NCBI GenBank assembly: GCA_001299455.1
Contig: CYUK01000003.1
Span: 434,001 to 498,000, forward strand
Source: Clostridiales bacterium SIT11
GTDB taxonomy: Bacteria; Bacillota; Clostridia; Tissierellales; Peptoniphilaceae
Reading direction: 5' to 3'
Length of the DNA: 64,000 nt
The translations under genes and the position numbers were made by a program. Below, one piece after another: positions 26,751 through 34,132 of this stretch. Every line of letters begins with the position of its first letter. The first letter of the stretch is position 1. The notes under the pieces are model-generated. The model saw nothing but the letters and a program-made list of their open reading frames with translations. It was not told the DNA's origin and did not search any database.

Positions 26751-28136
26751 TCAGTCCACACCTGCGACTTCCGCTTCGCACGTCGCCTGCGTGGACTGTC
26801 TGCTGTTGGATAACTTTTTAATTTCCTCCAAGAAATCATATCCTTTTGGTACAAGGGGAGTATAAAACTCTGATATGACACTTGTTCCTACATCAACATA
26901 GCCACGACCTTTGATTCGCTTTAAGAAGAAATCCTTTTGTACGTCACTGCCAAACATCATGCCATAGCCCATTTCAGACATACGACCTAAAGCCACTCTG
27001 AAATTAAACTGATCACGGATTCCGTCGCCTAAATATTTTGCGTCTGGACGTTGACAAGCCAGTATTAGAAAGAAGCCAGCTTGACGACCTAACATGACAA
27101 TCTGTTTCAGCTTATTCATAACTGCGGTGTTTTCTTTTGTTCCCAGCATTTCCATGAAAGCGACGTATTCATCAAAGATTAAGAAGTGTGCCGGGAGACC
27201 TAAGTAAGCATAATTTTTGCCAGTCTTATAGTTCTTCATCTGCTTCATTTCCTCACTACGTTTCATCATTTCTTCATAGAATGTTTCAATGCAAGAAAGC
27301 AAGTCTTCTTTTCTATAGTAGACATTTGCCATCACAGAACCTAAGTCCGCAAGGTCAGCATTTTTCGGGTCAAGAATATACAGTTTTGAATCTGTATGAA
27401 GCAAGGCTTCAATCAGTGTCAGTATAAAGTAAGTTTTACCGCCACCTGTACCACCAGCAATCAACATATGAGGGAGCTTATCATATTCCCACCATACGTT
27501 TTTCATTAAGCGAAGTTTACCATCTTTAGCTTCTACTTCATCAATAGAAATACGACTGGCTATGGTGTCATAGAGCAAAGTATATTCCACATAGGAATCC
27601 TTTAACTCTTTATCCGTCAGCTCACAGTACAAGCCACTCTCTAATTTCTTTTCCAAGTGTAAGAGTTGGTCTTGATATTTTCCCAGCGTGATTTCCACCC
27701 GTATCTGTATCAAGCCATTTTTAAGTCGATAATACATTTTAGGGAAGTAGGTTATCTTTTCCTTTGTACGACCAGCACTATCTTTAAAGAAACCCTCTGT
27801 TTTGACCTGTTCAGATTCATACCACTTGTTTTCAAGTATCATCTTTGCCAGTTTTTGACGGTGGTAAAGTTGTTTAACCGTATCATAGCGAACCCGTTTG
27901 AATACAAACGCTACCAGCAAGCAGATAAGAATTGCGACACTGAAACTGATAATTAAATAGGGAATGTCAATCTTATCTGCTTGTGATAGGTTAAAATCCT
28001 GCCAGTTGATCTGCTGGATTGTCTTCACATGAAACAGTCCGACAACCAGCAGGAAAACAGGCAGGAGTGACGCTATCGTAAAATGAAAGACTAAATCTTT
28101 ACCAGATGGGCGAATCCTTTTACCACGCTGTTTCAT
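26751..28136 (-). CDS. orf21: Tn916 Orf21, FtsK/SpoIIIE-type coupling protein
   Basis: 461 residues with two N-terminal membrane helices (FTIASLLPVFLLVVGLF and LIISFSVAILICLLVAF) and an FtsK-type motor: Walker A IAGGTGGGKTYF near residue 235 and Walker B LIFDEYVAFME. It hands the relaxase-DNA complex to the channel. It is the TcpA homologue. Confidence 0.95.
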   Translation of the reverse strand: MKQRGKRIRPSGKDLVFHFTIASLLPVFLLVVGLFHVKTIQQINWQDFNLSQADKIDIPYLIISFSVAILICLLVAFVFKRVRYDTVKQLYHRQKLAKMILENKWYESEQVKTEGFFKDSAGRTKEKITYFPKMYYRLKNGLIQIRVEITLGKYQDQLLHLEKKLESGLYCELTDKELKDSYVEYTLLYDTIASRISIDEVEAKDGKLRLMKNVWWEYDKLPHMLIAGGTGGGKTYFILTLIEALLHTDSKLYILDPKNADLADLGSVMANVYYRKEDLLSCIETFYEEMMKRSEEMKQMKNYKTGKNYAYLGLPAHFLIFDEYVAFMEMLGTKENTAVMNKLKQIVMLGRQAGFFLILACQRPDAKYLGDGIRDQFNFRVALGRMSEMGYGMMFGSDVQKDFFLKRIKGRGYVDVGTSVISEFYTPLVPKGYDFLEEIKKLSNSRQSTQATCEAEVAGVD

Positions 28137-28164
28137 GCGAAAAAGTCTCCTTTCTACCTAGCGA

Positions 28165-28551
28165 CTATTTGTCTTGTGTCGGTTCTTTCTTTGCTTGTGG
28201 TTGAGCTTTGAATGAACTAGAATCCTTTGTCAGCACAATATCGTCTGCCTTGATATACCAGTCAACATCTGCTCCTTGATAGGTGGCAGTAGCAACGGTG
28301 TCCGCAATGGGATTGATAAGTTCCACCCGTGCGTTATAATCAAACTCTTTCAAAGGCACGCTGGCAGGAATACTTACTTGAATCATGCGTCCTTGTCCTT
28401 TGGATTTTAAGTCATAGGTACGTTCCTTGATTTCATCTGAAACCGACCCGTCTTCATTTTGGATTCTCACTTCACGACGTAGAGCAGAGAATTTCAATTC
28501 TCCAAAAGTCGTGTCTTTATCTAATACAATGCCATTTGCTAATCTCATCAT
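28165..28551 (-). CDS. orf22: Tn916 Orf22, DUF961 protein
   Basis: 128 residues, DUF961 family, paralogous to orf23 downstream of the same leader (compare TFGELKFSALRREVRIQNED with its neighbour's TFGNLEFAGEDKVVQRRING). ICEBs1 relatives act with the relaxase as helicase-processivity factors. It lies 15 bases after orf23. Confidence 0.93.
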   Translation of the reverse strand: MMRLANGIVLDKDTTFGELKFSALRREVRIQNEDGSVSDEIKERTYDLKSKGQGRMIQVSIPASVPLKEFDYNARVELINPIADTVATATYQGADVDWYIKADDIVLTKDSSSFKAQPQAKKEPTQDK

Positions 28552-28566
28552 TTTTCCTCTCTTTCT

Positions 28567-28881
28567 TTATTCTTTTATCATGTCGTCAGCATGTAAAAGG
28601 TAATTTGTAAAACCACGAGTGCCGATTTTGTAGCCCTCTGCGGTAATACGTGGATTGACTAACTTCACACGTTCCTCAAAGCCGAAATGTTTTTCGCCAG
28701 CTTCAGCAGGAAGCACCACCACAATATCATCTGCTCTTTGAACATCAGAATAGAGATTATAGCTTCTTGATAAGACAGTTAGCCGTCCGTTGATTCTTCG
28801 CTGAACGACTTTATCCTCGCCAGCAAATTCTAAATTGCCGAATGTTTTTTCCATGTTGGGAATCACAAATTTAAGTTCCAT
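28567..28881 (-). CDS. orf23: Tn916 Orf23, DUF961 protein
   Basis: 104 residues, DUF961 family; first long gene of the transfer operon. Its likeness to Orf22 points to an old tandem duplication. A role in conjugative DNA processing is inferred from ICEBs1 homologues. Confidence 0.93.
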   Translation of the reverse strand: MELKFVIPNMEKTFGNLEFAGEDKVVQRRINGRLTVLSRSYNLYSDVQRADDIVVVLPAEAGEKHFGFEERVKLVNPRITAEGYKIGTRGFTNYLLHADDMIKE

Positions 28882-28903
28882 ATTTTTACCTATCCTTTCT
28901 TTT

Positions 28904-28978
28904 TTATTGGCTGAATGAATGTTTGATGGTCTTAAAGAGTGGGGAACGACCTTTTGATTCTTGATTTTTTGTTTTCAT
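28904..28978 (-). CDS. orf24: Tn916 Orf24, 24-residue peptide
   Basis: ATG 28978 follows GAAAGGAAG at a good distance and opens 24 codons (MKTKNQESKGRSPLFKTIKH, then four more). It heads the transfer operon. Its small basic product has no known role; it may be a leader ORF. Confidence 0.65.
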   Translation of the reverse strand: MKTKNQESKGRSPLFKTIKHSFSQ

Positions 28979-29011
28979 AAGTTCACTTCCTTTCAAAATC
29001 GGGTAAAAAAA

Positions 29012-29038
29012 TAGACACCTCATTTTTTGAAGTGTCTA
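29012..29038. terminator. Hairpin at the start of the Tn916 transfer operon
   Basis: TAGACAC (29012-29018) pairs with GTGTCTA (29032-29038), extended inward with one mismatch. A poly-A/T flank makes it terminator-like, and it may hold back transcription entering from outside. Confidence 0.65.
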
Positions 29039-29089
29039 CCTATTAAATATTCAAATTTTATTGGAAGTATCTTTATATCTTCACTTTTC

Positions 29090-29216
29090 AAGGATAAATC
29101 GTCGTATCAAAGCTCATTCATAAGTAGTAAATTAGTAGTAAATTGAGTGGTTTTGACCTTGATAAAGTGTGATAAGTCCAGTTTTTATGCGGATAACTAG
29201 ATTTTTATGCTATTTT
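29090..29216. other. Tn916 transfer-side terminal region
   Basis: This arm contains tandem integrase arm-type repeats (AAGTAGTAAATTAGTAGTAAA at 29122, cut here to its core) followed by TTTTGACC and a terminal stretch ending near GATTTTTATGCTATTTTT. The junction to flanking DNA falls in the T/A run at about 29213-29225. Confidence 0.8.
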
Positions 29217-29231
29217 TTAAAAAATAAAAAA

Positions 29232-29269
29232 ACACCTTAATTATGTAGTTTTATACATAATTAAGGTGT
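29232..29269 (-). terminator. Terminator of the two-component operon
   Basis: A 16-bp perfect stem (29232-29247 with 29254-29269) and a 6-base loop are followed on the minus strand by seven Ts. The end of Tn916 abuts this U-tract. Confidence 0.88.
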
Positions 29270-29274
29270 AATCC

Positions 29275-30333
29275 TCATTTATTTTTTAATCTTACAATGA
29301 CAATAACTTCATTATTAGAACTTTCTACCTCTATCTTACCCTCATGTAATTCAATAATTTCTTTTGCGATAGGTAAACCTAAGCCAGATCCCACTTTTTT
29401 TGAATTTCTTGCTAGATTTAATCTAGTAAATTTGTTAAACATATTTCTTATCTGCGCTTCTTCTAGTGTATCGGCCTTGTTAATAATTTTTAATATTACA
29501 CACTTATACGTTTGATATATTTTAACTTTTATCTCTGTATTTGCATAAGAATATAAGATTGCATTTTTTAAAATATTCTCTAAGGCTCTTTTCATTTTAT
29601 TTGGATCGACATTTACAAATATTGAGCCTTCACTTGAGATATTTATCTTATGATTATTCTCTTTCATCATAGGATAAAGCTCATCTCTTAATTGTATTAA
29701 AAAATATTCTAAATCAATTTTTTCTTTATGAATACTAAATTCACCATTATTTAATCTAGCAATTTCAAAAAATTGGTTTATAAGATCTTCTAATCCTAAT
29801 GCTGTTTCTAATAATTGTCTAATATATTTCTCTCTTTGCTTATTAGGCAAGTCTTTCATTTCATCGAGCATTGATAAATATCCAATGATAGATGTCAAAG
29901 GAGTTCTTAAGTCATGTGCTAAGTAGGTGATTAAATCATTATCTTCATTTTCTCTTTTTTTAAGCGTATATTCTATCTCTTTTTGTTTAAATTTTAATCT
30001 ATTTATGGAATCTTCTAAAGTTTTATAAGGAGTCGGGAAACTAACAACATTCTCATCCAAATCGTCTATTTTTTTGCATAAGTCAATATAATCTTTCTCT
30101 AATTTTGAAAATTCTTTTATTATAATAATTAATATCCCCAATAATAAAATAACAAAAAAAATCAGATCCAATCTATTAACAAAAAATTCGTGTATTTCAT
30201 TATTAAATCTAAAAATATTGCTATCTATTGCAAGCATACAACTCATTAGAATAAATAAAAATACCATAATTTTTATTACTATTTTTTTTAGTATATCTTT
30301 AAAATATTGATCTTTATCCAATTTTATACCCAA
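29275..30333 (-). CDS. Sensor histidine kinase (VanS-like)
   Basis: About 350 residues. Two N-terminal membrane helices (about 18-37 and 52-70) enclose a short outside loop of about 15 residues. Then come a dimerisation domain with the phosphorylated His in LAHDLRTPLTS near residue 138 and an ATPase domain with the N box (NILKNAILYS) and G box (GSGLGLPIAKEI). No ATG starts it: a TTG at 30333 overlaps the regulator gene, and a second TTG lies at 30321. It signals to the regulator encoded directly upstream. The likely target is the ABC operon now beyond Tn916. Confidence 0.92.
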   Translation of the reverse strand: MGIKLDKDQYFKDILKKIVIKIMVFLFILMSCMLAIDSNIFRFNNEIHEFFVNRLDLIFFVILLLGILIIIIKEFSKLEKDYIDLCKKIDDLDENVVSFPTPYKTLEDSINRLKFKQKEIEYTLKKRENEDNDLITYLAHDLRTPLTSIIGYLSMLDEMKDLPNKQREKYIRQLLETALGLEDLINQFFEIARLNNGEFSIHKEKIDLEYFLIQLRDELYPMMKENNHKINISSEGSIFVNVDPNKMKRALENILKNAILYSYANTEIKVKIYQTYKCVILKIINKADTLEEAQIRNMFNKFTRLNLARNSKKVGSGLGLPIAKEIIELHEGKIEVESSNNEVIVIVRLKNK

Positions 30334-30997
30334 CTCCCCATACAGTTGTTATTATATTGTTTTGCACTCCTAACTTTTCCCTAATATGTCTAATATGAAC
30401 TGAAACCGTATTGTTTTTTATATAATATTCATCCGGATATATTTTATAGAATAAATCTTCGGATCCTAGTACTTCAGATTTTTTCTCTAGTAATGATTTT
30501 AAAATAATAAATTCAATAGGAGTTAAATCAATTTCCTGTCCATCAACTAAAACTTCTCTTGATTTGATATTTAAATCCACATTTTGATAAGTTAAAATAT
30601 TTCCTGTACCTTCTTTAGTTTTTAAATTATAATTATTGTATCTTCTTAATTGAGCCTTTACTCTAGCAACTAACTCTCCAGGTAAAAATGGTTTAGTTAC
30701 ATAATCATCCGCTCCAAAGGTTAAGCCCTTAATTTTACTTGACTCATCATCTTTTGATGTAAGCATAATAATTGGATAATTAAAAGACTCTCTAATCTTT
30801 TTGCATAAATAATATCCATCTTTATCAGGTAACATAATATCTAAAATCGCTAAATCAAATTCTTCTTCCTTAATATATCTAATTGCTTCCTCTGAACATG
30901 TTGCCTTTTTTATAATATAATTTTCATTTTCTAGATATATCTCTATTAAATCTAAAATACTTTCATCATCTTCTACTACTAATACTGAGTAATTCAT
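30314..30997 (-). CDS. OmpR-family response regulator (VanR-like)
   Basis: 227 residues. The receiver domain has acidic residues VVEDDES near 8-10, the phosphorylated Asp in LAILDIMLPD near 53 and Lys in VTKPF near 103. The C-terminal winged helix (IDLTPIEFIILKSLLEKK, then NNTVSVHIRHIREKLG) binds DNA. It overlaps the kinase gene by 20 bases. Confidence 0.94.
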   Translation of the reverse strand: MNYSVLVVEDDESILDLIEIYLENENYIIKKATCSEEAIRYIKEEEFDLAILDIMLPDKDGYYLCKKIRESFNYPIIMLTSKDDESSKIKGLTFGADDYVTKPFLPGELVARVKAQLRRYNNYNLKTKEGTGNILTYQNVDLNIKSREVLVDGQEIDLTPIEFIILKSLLEKKSEVLGSEDLFYKIYPDEYYIKNNTVSVHIRHIREKLGVQNNIITTVWGVGYKIG

Positions 30998-31239
30998 AAC
31001 TAAATTTCCACCATTTTAAATCTATCACTTTTGTCAAAACAACTTTAAAAAAATAAAGAAATTTTTTAATTAAAAGAATCAAGAAGAACAATACAACATC
31101 CTTTTAATGAATTAAATATATCTTTCTAAATTTCTTAAATCTATAATTTTTGATTTAATATACATTTCTTTCGTTGTTTATAAATGTCTACTTATAGATA
31201 TTGTACCATTATTCTTTATCTCATTTCAATATCTATATC

Positions 31240-31620
31240 TACTATATTGATAATAGATTGTCTTTGCTGTCATCACATATACTATATCTTTTAAAAAGTT
31301 TTCGTCTGTTCTAGCCTTCTAATCGTCTTTTCTTTTTCAGACTTCAAATCCAAAACATTTTAGCTTTGTTGGTTTAATAACTTTGAATTTTGTTGCATTT
31401 ATTTTAATCCTAACTTCTTTTCTATACATTGGTTACTAAAACTATTACTCTATTTGCCACTACACTGTTTGCTACTGTTAGTATACTGTAATCTACATAT
31501 CTAACCAACCTTAATATCATATTCATGTTCATCAAGTCAGGTCGTTCCTCTCTTCCACATATCTCCATGTGAAATTTCAGGATTGCTATGGAATTCGTCG
31601 ACAAATACGCTGTTTAGGGA
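31240..31620 (-). pseudogene. Decayed fragment of a group II intron reverse transcriptase
   Basis: Read on the minus strand, LRLVRYVDYSILTVANSVVANRVI followed in another frame by KKLGLKINATKFKVIKPTKL and CFGFEV matches the region around the YADD motif of group II intron maturases. The metal-binding YADD has become YVDY and the frame is broken several times. No ribozyme domain V was seen nearby. It is distinct from the intact intron at 36201-38541, whose motif is YADDF. The 31001-31240 stretch beside it is AT-rich and shows no gene. Confidence 0.6.
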
Positions 31621-31693
31621 CTTTCACCCCAGTATTGGAACTTGCCCCATCATACAATACAGTAAGCAGACAAAAACCTGCCCCTATAATCTT

Positions 31694-31880
31694 TTACCTT
31701 TCTATGCTTTTATCATTTTTCTTCTTTTCATCCACTTTCATATCCCCTTTAGTCTTAAATTTCTTTAATTTCTCTATTGTTGATATTTTTGCTTTAGTAT
31801 GCTCTTTAGCTTTTAATAATTTGGCAGAGTATACTTTTAGACTTGTGTATTCCTTATTATCTTTTCCTATGCTTTTTAGC
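31694..31880 (-). pseudogene. 3' remnant of an SSB-like ICE gene
   Basis: About 58 codons (GKDNKEYTSLKVYSAKLLKA, later KLKKFKTKGD, ending SIER then stop) align with the C-terminal end of the protein encoded at 34133-34789 (SSKLLKAKE, then IKSFKTDD, ending GAER then stop). Only the tail survives; the rest was replaced by the toxin remnant. Confidence 0.65.
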
Positions 31881-31931
31881 TTGCTTTAGGTCTTTTTTAA
31901 ATTTACTTGTAAACTTTATCTTATACTTCAA
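31857..31931 (-). pseudogene. RelE/YafQ-type toxin cut to 24 codons
   Basis: A TTG at 31931 overlaps the end of the antitoxin gene and opens MKYKIKFTSKFKKDLKQAKK plus four codons. This is the N-terminus of YafQ/RelE family toxins, which normally have about 90 residues. The frame then stops and continues into the SSB-like remnant, so the toxin fold and active site are lost. Confidence 0.7.
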
Positions 31932-32193
31932 GGGCTTTCCTCAAGTCATCCATATTGTCATAGGATTTCACATTCGTATCTTTAGCTATCATTCTTCCTT
32001 CTTCAATCGCTTTTATAGTTTCATCACTTGGAACATTAAGTTTTAAATCAAAAGGAATGCCACTTTCTCTAATACTCGCCCTTAAAAACATGTTAATGGC
32101 AGTAGTCATATTTAAGCCTAGACTGGAGTAGATTTTTTCGGCAGCTTCTTTTATTTCTTTATCTGTTCGTATATTCAAATTTGTTGTAGCCAT
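31921..32193 (-). CDS. RelB/DinJ family antitoxin (orphan)
   Basis: 90 residues. The N-terminus is a ribbon-helix-helix DNA-binding unit (TTNLNIRTDKEIKEAAEKIY, then SLGLNMTTAINMFLRASIRE), and the C-terminal half would bind the toxin. Its toxin gene is truncated, so the antitoxin may persist as a regulator or by chance. A good promoter precedes it. Confidence 0.9.
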   Translation of the reverse strand: MATTNLNIRTDKEIKEAAEKIYSSLGLNMTTAINMFLRASIRESGIPFDLKLNVPSDETIKAIEEGRMIAKDTNVKSYDNMDDLRKALEV

Positions 32194-32214
32194 TTCCCCA
32201 TCTCCTTTGACCTT

Positions 32215-32243
32215 ATTATATGACCAAATTTGTGCGTAGTCAA
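32215..32243 (-). promoter_or_regulatory. Promoter of the antitoxin gene
   Basis: Minus strand: -35 TTGACT (32238-32243), a 17-base spacer, -10 TATAAT (32215-32220). A repeated GGTCA around the -10 is a possible autoregulation site. Confidence 0.8.
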
Positions 32244-32273
32244 TACACTGTCATTATATTTTATGCATTAATT

Positions 32274-32504
32274 TTACTGTTGATATTCTTCATTATCATA
32301 CTCAAGTAAATCACCTGGTTGACAATCAAGCTCCTTACAGATGCTAGCTAAAGTATTAAATCTGATACCTTTGGCCTTTCCTGTTTTTAATATTGATAAA
32401 TTTGCTTCGGTTATTCCTATCCTTCCTGCGAGCTCTTTTGATGTCATATTTTTCTTTTTTAATACTTGATCCAGATTTATAATTATTTGATCCTTCATTT
32501 TCAA
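32274..32504 (-). CDS. Small Cro/CI-type regulator (YozG-like)
   Basis: 76 residues, nearly all a helix-turn-helix domain (KKKNMTSKELAGRIGITEAN, then LSILKTGKAKGIRFNTLASI). It overlaps the DUF2975 gene by 4 bases; this pairing of a membrane DUF2975 protein with a tiny XRE protein is common in Firmicutes. It probably binds the palindromes at 33534-33582 in front of the operon, which is inference. Confidence 0.88.
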   Translation of the reverse strand: MKMKDQIIINLDQVLKKKNMTSKELAGRIGITEANLSILKTGKAKGIRFNTLASICKELDCQPGDLLEYDNEEYQQ

Positions 32505-33022
32505 ATTATACTTTCCGAATCTTCTTTTAAGGATTTTCCCGAATTAAATATCATCATTGATGAAAATGCTATAACCATCAAAATTATATTCGTTAAATAA
32601 TCCTTAATAGTTAAATTAAAAACACCGCTAATATTGTCCACTTTAAGATAATTGAAAACTAGCATAGAAATAATTTGACAAATCGTCAGAATTATAAGTG
32701 CTATTAATATATCTCTCGAATATTTTGAATTTAAGTCTGAAAAATAATCTTTCTTCTCTAAATTCACTAAAATCTTCTCAAATTTATCCAATGAGAAACC
32801 AGCAACAATGAATATCATAAGAGCACTCAAGCATGAATAAATAATAAAAGGAAGTGAAACTTCTTGTAGATTAAATTGATTAGATTCAACTACTTGTATT
32901 ACATCATCTTTAAAAATTAGAGTTAATACACTTCCAAGCAAGGTAAAACCTGCTCCTAAATATGACATATATCTTAAAACCTTAGATAATATAATCGCTA
33001 TTTTAAAAATAAAACTCTTCAT
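32501..33022 (-). CDS. DUF2975 membrane protein
   Basis: 173 residues with four hydrophobic helices (about 12-32, 52-75, 100-125 and 140-160), the usual DUF2975 form. It lies between the lipoprotein and the small regulator. The biochemical function is unknown; it may sense membrane state and control the partner regulator. Confidence 0.82.
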   Translation of the reverse strand: MKSFIFKIAIILSKVLRYMSYLGAGFTLLGSVLTLIFKDDVIQVVESNQFNLQEVSLPFIIYSCLSALMIFIVAGFSLDKFEKILVNLEKKDYFSDLNSKYSRDILIALIILTICQIISMLVFNYLKVDNISGVFNLTIKDYLTNIILMVIAFSSMMIFNSGKSLKEDSESII

Positions 33023-33044
33023 AACTTCTCCTCAACACTTTCGT

Positions 33045-33515
33045 TTATCTATTATCATCTACATCTTTCCATTCTTGTACTTTATCTTTCAGATCATTTA
33101 AATCTTCTTTAGAAAGTTCCAAGGTTAATGAAGATGGAATCATGGGCATTCCCTCCATTGTAATATATGGATAATTTTCATAAATATAAAAATCTATCTT
33201 TGTAGCTTTTTTATCCTCTCTCTTGCTGGTTAATAAAAAGTGGTAAGACTCTATTGCATCATCTGGTATTTCTTTAAAATAATTGTCGAAGTTTTTATCA
33301 TTAATATTTGCTACGCTCATTCCTGTTAAATTGCCAAAGTAGTCTAAAACTTCTTGTTCTTCTGTTTCAACAATTTTTTTATTGTTAGAATCAAATATTT
33401 CAATCTTTTCTTCTTTTTTACTACTTGTTTGTTCTGTTGTAGTATTTGGACTACAAGAAGTTAAAACTATAGAAAAAACAAGAAAAATAGCCATTATTAA
33501 AAATCTTTTTCTCAT
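33045..33515 (-). CDS. Putative lipoprotein, unknown family
   Basis: 156 residues from ATG 33515 behind GGGAGG. A lipoprotein signal is clear (KRFLIMAIFLVFSIVLTSC, with lipobox LTSC), followed by a Thr/Ser/Lys-rich linker and a small domain of about 110 residues that I do not recognise (with VLDYFGNLTG and DDAIESYHFLLTSKRED). It heads an operon with DUF2975 and the regulator. An upstream GTG/ATG extension is unlikely because the ribosome site would lie inside it. Confidence 0.75.
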   Translation of the reverse strand: MRKRFLIMAIFLVFSIVLTSCSPNTTTEQTSSKKEEKIEIFDSNNKKIVETEEQEVLDYFGNLTGMSVANINDKNFDNYFKEIPDDAIESYHFLLTSKREDKKATKIDFYIYENYPYITMEGMPMIPSSLTLELSKEDLNDLKDKVQEWKDVDDNR

Positions 33516-33533
33516 TATGATCCTCCCCATTGA

Positions 33534-33595
33534 ATTATTGTAAAACGATAATTATCTTTATTTATTATTGTAAAACAATAATTTTTGTTTGTCAA
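33534..33595 (-). promoter_or_regulatory. Promoter with two palindromic operators for the lipoprotein operon
   Basis: Minus strand: -35 TTGACA (33590-33595), exact 17-base spacer, -10 TACAAT (33567-33572). A perfect 8-3-8 palindrome, ATTATTGT-AAA-ACAATAAT (33564-33582), covers the -10. A near copy with one changed base lies at 33534-33552, exactly 30 bases away (three helical turns), so a repressor could bind both on one face. Confidence 0.85.
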
Positions 33596-33611
33596 TATCA
33601 TTCGTAATGAC

Positions 33612-34049
33612 TTAAAACTTATCAAAGTCTTCTTGCGTAGCTACTTCTTTGTATTTATAGTCGTCATTATTCTTTTCTGTGAACATATCATTTACAAGTC
33701 CAATTGTTAGTAGAGATAAATCAGAAACAGAAAGACCAAGTTCCACTGCCCTTAGTAAAAACAAGGGTGTAGTCATTGGTCTTTCTGTTGGTCTTATTTT
33801 TTTTAGGGACTTCTTCTGACTTTATGTTTAGCCCCCATAATTCAATTATTTGAGGCAGAATTTTAAGACTCATTTAGAGCTTTGTTAGAATCCGATTTTT
33901 CCATCAAAGCATTAGTTCTAAAAGTTCTGGAATAAGAGCGATTTCTAAGTCTACGTCATATCCCATATTTTTCTCAGTTAAGGCTGTTTCAATTTTACTG
34001 AGTTCAATCGTACTTTTATAATCTGTTATCTTATTATCTATACATCAAT
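33612..34049 (-). pseudogene. Decayed gene or gene pair, possibly phage tail-module derived
   Basis: Three consecutive reading stretches on the minus strand make sense only if joined: DYKSTIELSKIETALTEKNM up to a stop near 33915; then MSLKILPQIIELWGLNIKSE; then, after a shift at a run of eight As near 33810, RPTERPMTTPLFLLRAVELG continuing to a stop at 33612 (end TQEDFDKF). From memory the last part resembles small proteins near tail genes of Gram-positive prophages, but this is weak. At least one stop and one +1 shift mark it as broken. Confidence 0.5.
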
Positions 34050-34109
34050 ACTACAATCTCCACATATAGCACCATTATATAATCTGTTTCAATATGACAA
34101 AAAAATAAA

Positions 34110-34127
34110 GGCAGTCCGAAGACTGCC
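34110..34127 (-). terminator. Terminator of the ICE helicase operon
   Basis: GGCAGTC and GACTGCC enclose a TTCG tetraloop on the minus strand and are followed by a T-rich tract, directly after the SSB-like gene. Confidence 0.9.
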
Positions 34128-34132
34128 GATAT

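Larger units (their letters stand above)
11185..29216. mobile_element. Tn916: Tn916 conjugative transposon carrying tet(M), apparently complete
   Basis: The whole Tn916 gene order is present: int, xis, orf8, orf7, orf9, orf6, tet(M) with its leader, orf13 to orf18, orf19, orf20 (mobT), oriT, orf21 (tcpA) and orf22 to orf24. Integrase arm repeats occur at both ends (11327-11349 and 29122-29150). The ends are estimated to within about 20 bases from the repeats and the known length, because the target and coupling sequences blur the exact junction. Its coding is visibly less AT-rich than the surrounding DNA, a sign of separate origin. All core genes look intact, so it may still be mobile. Confidence 0.95.

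Noticed and set aside
29122-29150. Tandem AGTAGTAAATT repeats, considered as a possible small CRISPR or plasmid iteron array.
   Set aside because: They are the known integrase arm-binding repeats at the Tn916 end; spacing and number do not fit a CRISPR array or iterons.
31569-32046. Plus-strand ORFs of 60-106 codons over the toxin and SSB remnants.
   Set aside because: They are Phe/Leu/Ser-rich complements of Lys-rich minus-strand coding and have no ribosome sites.
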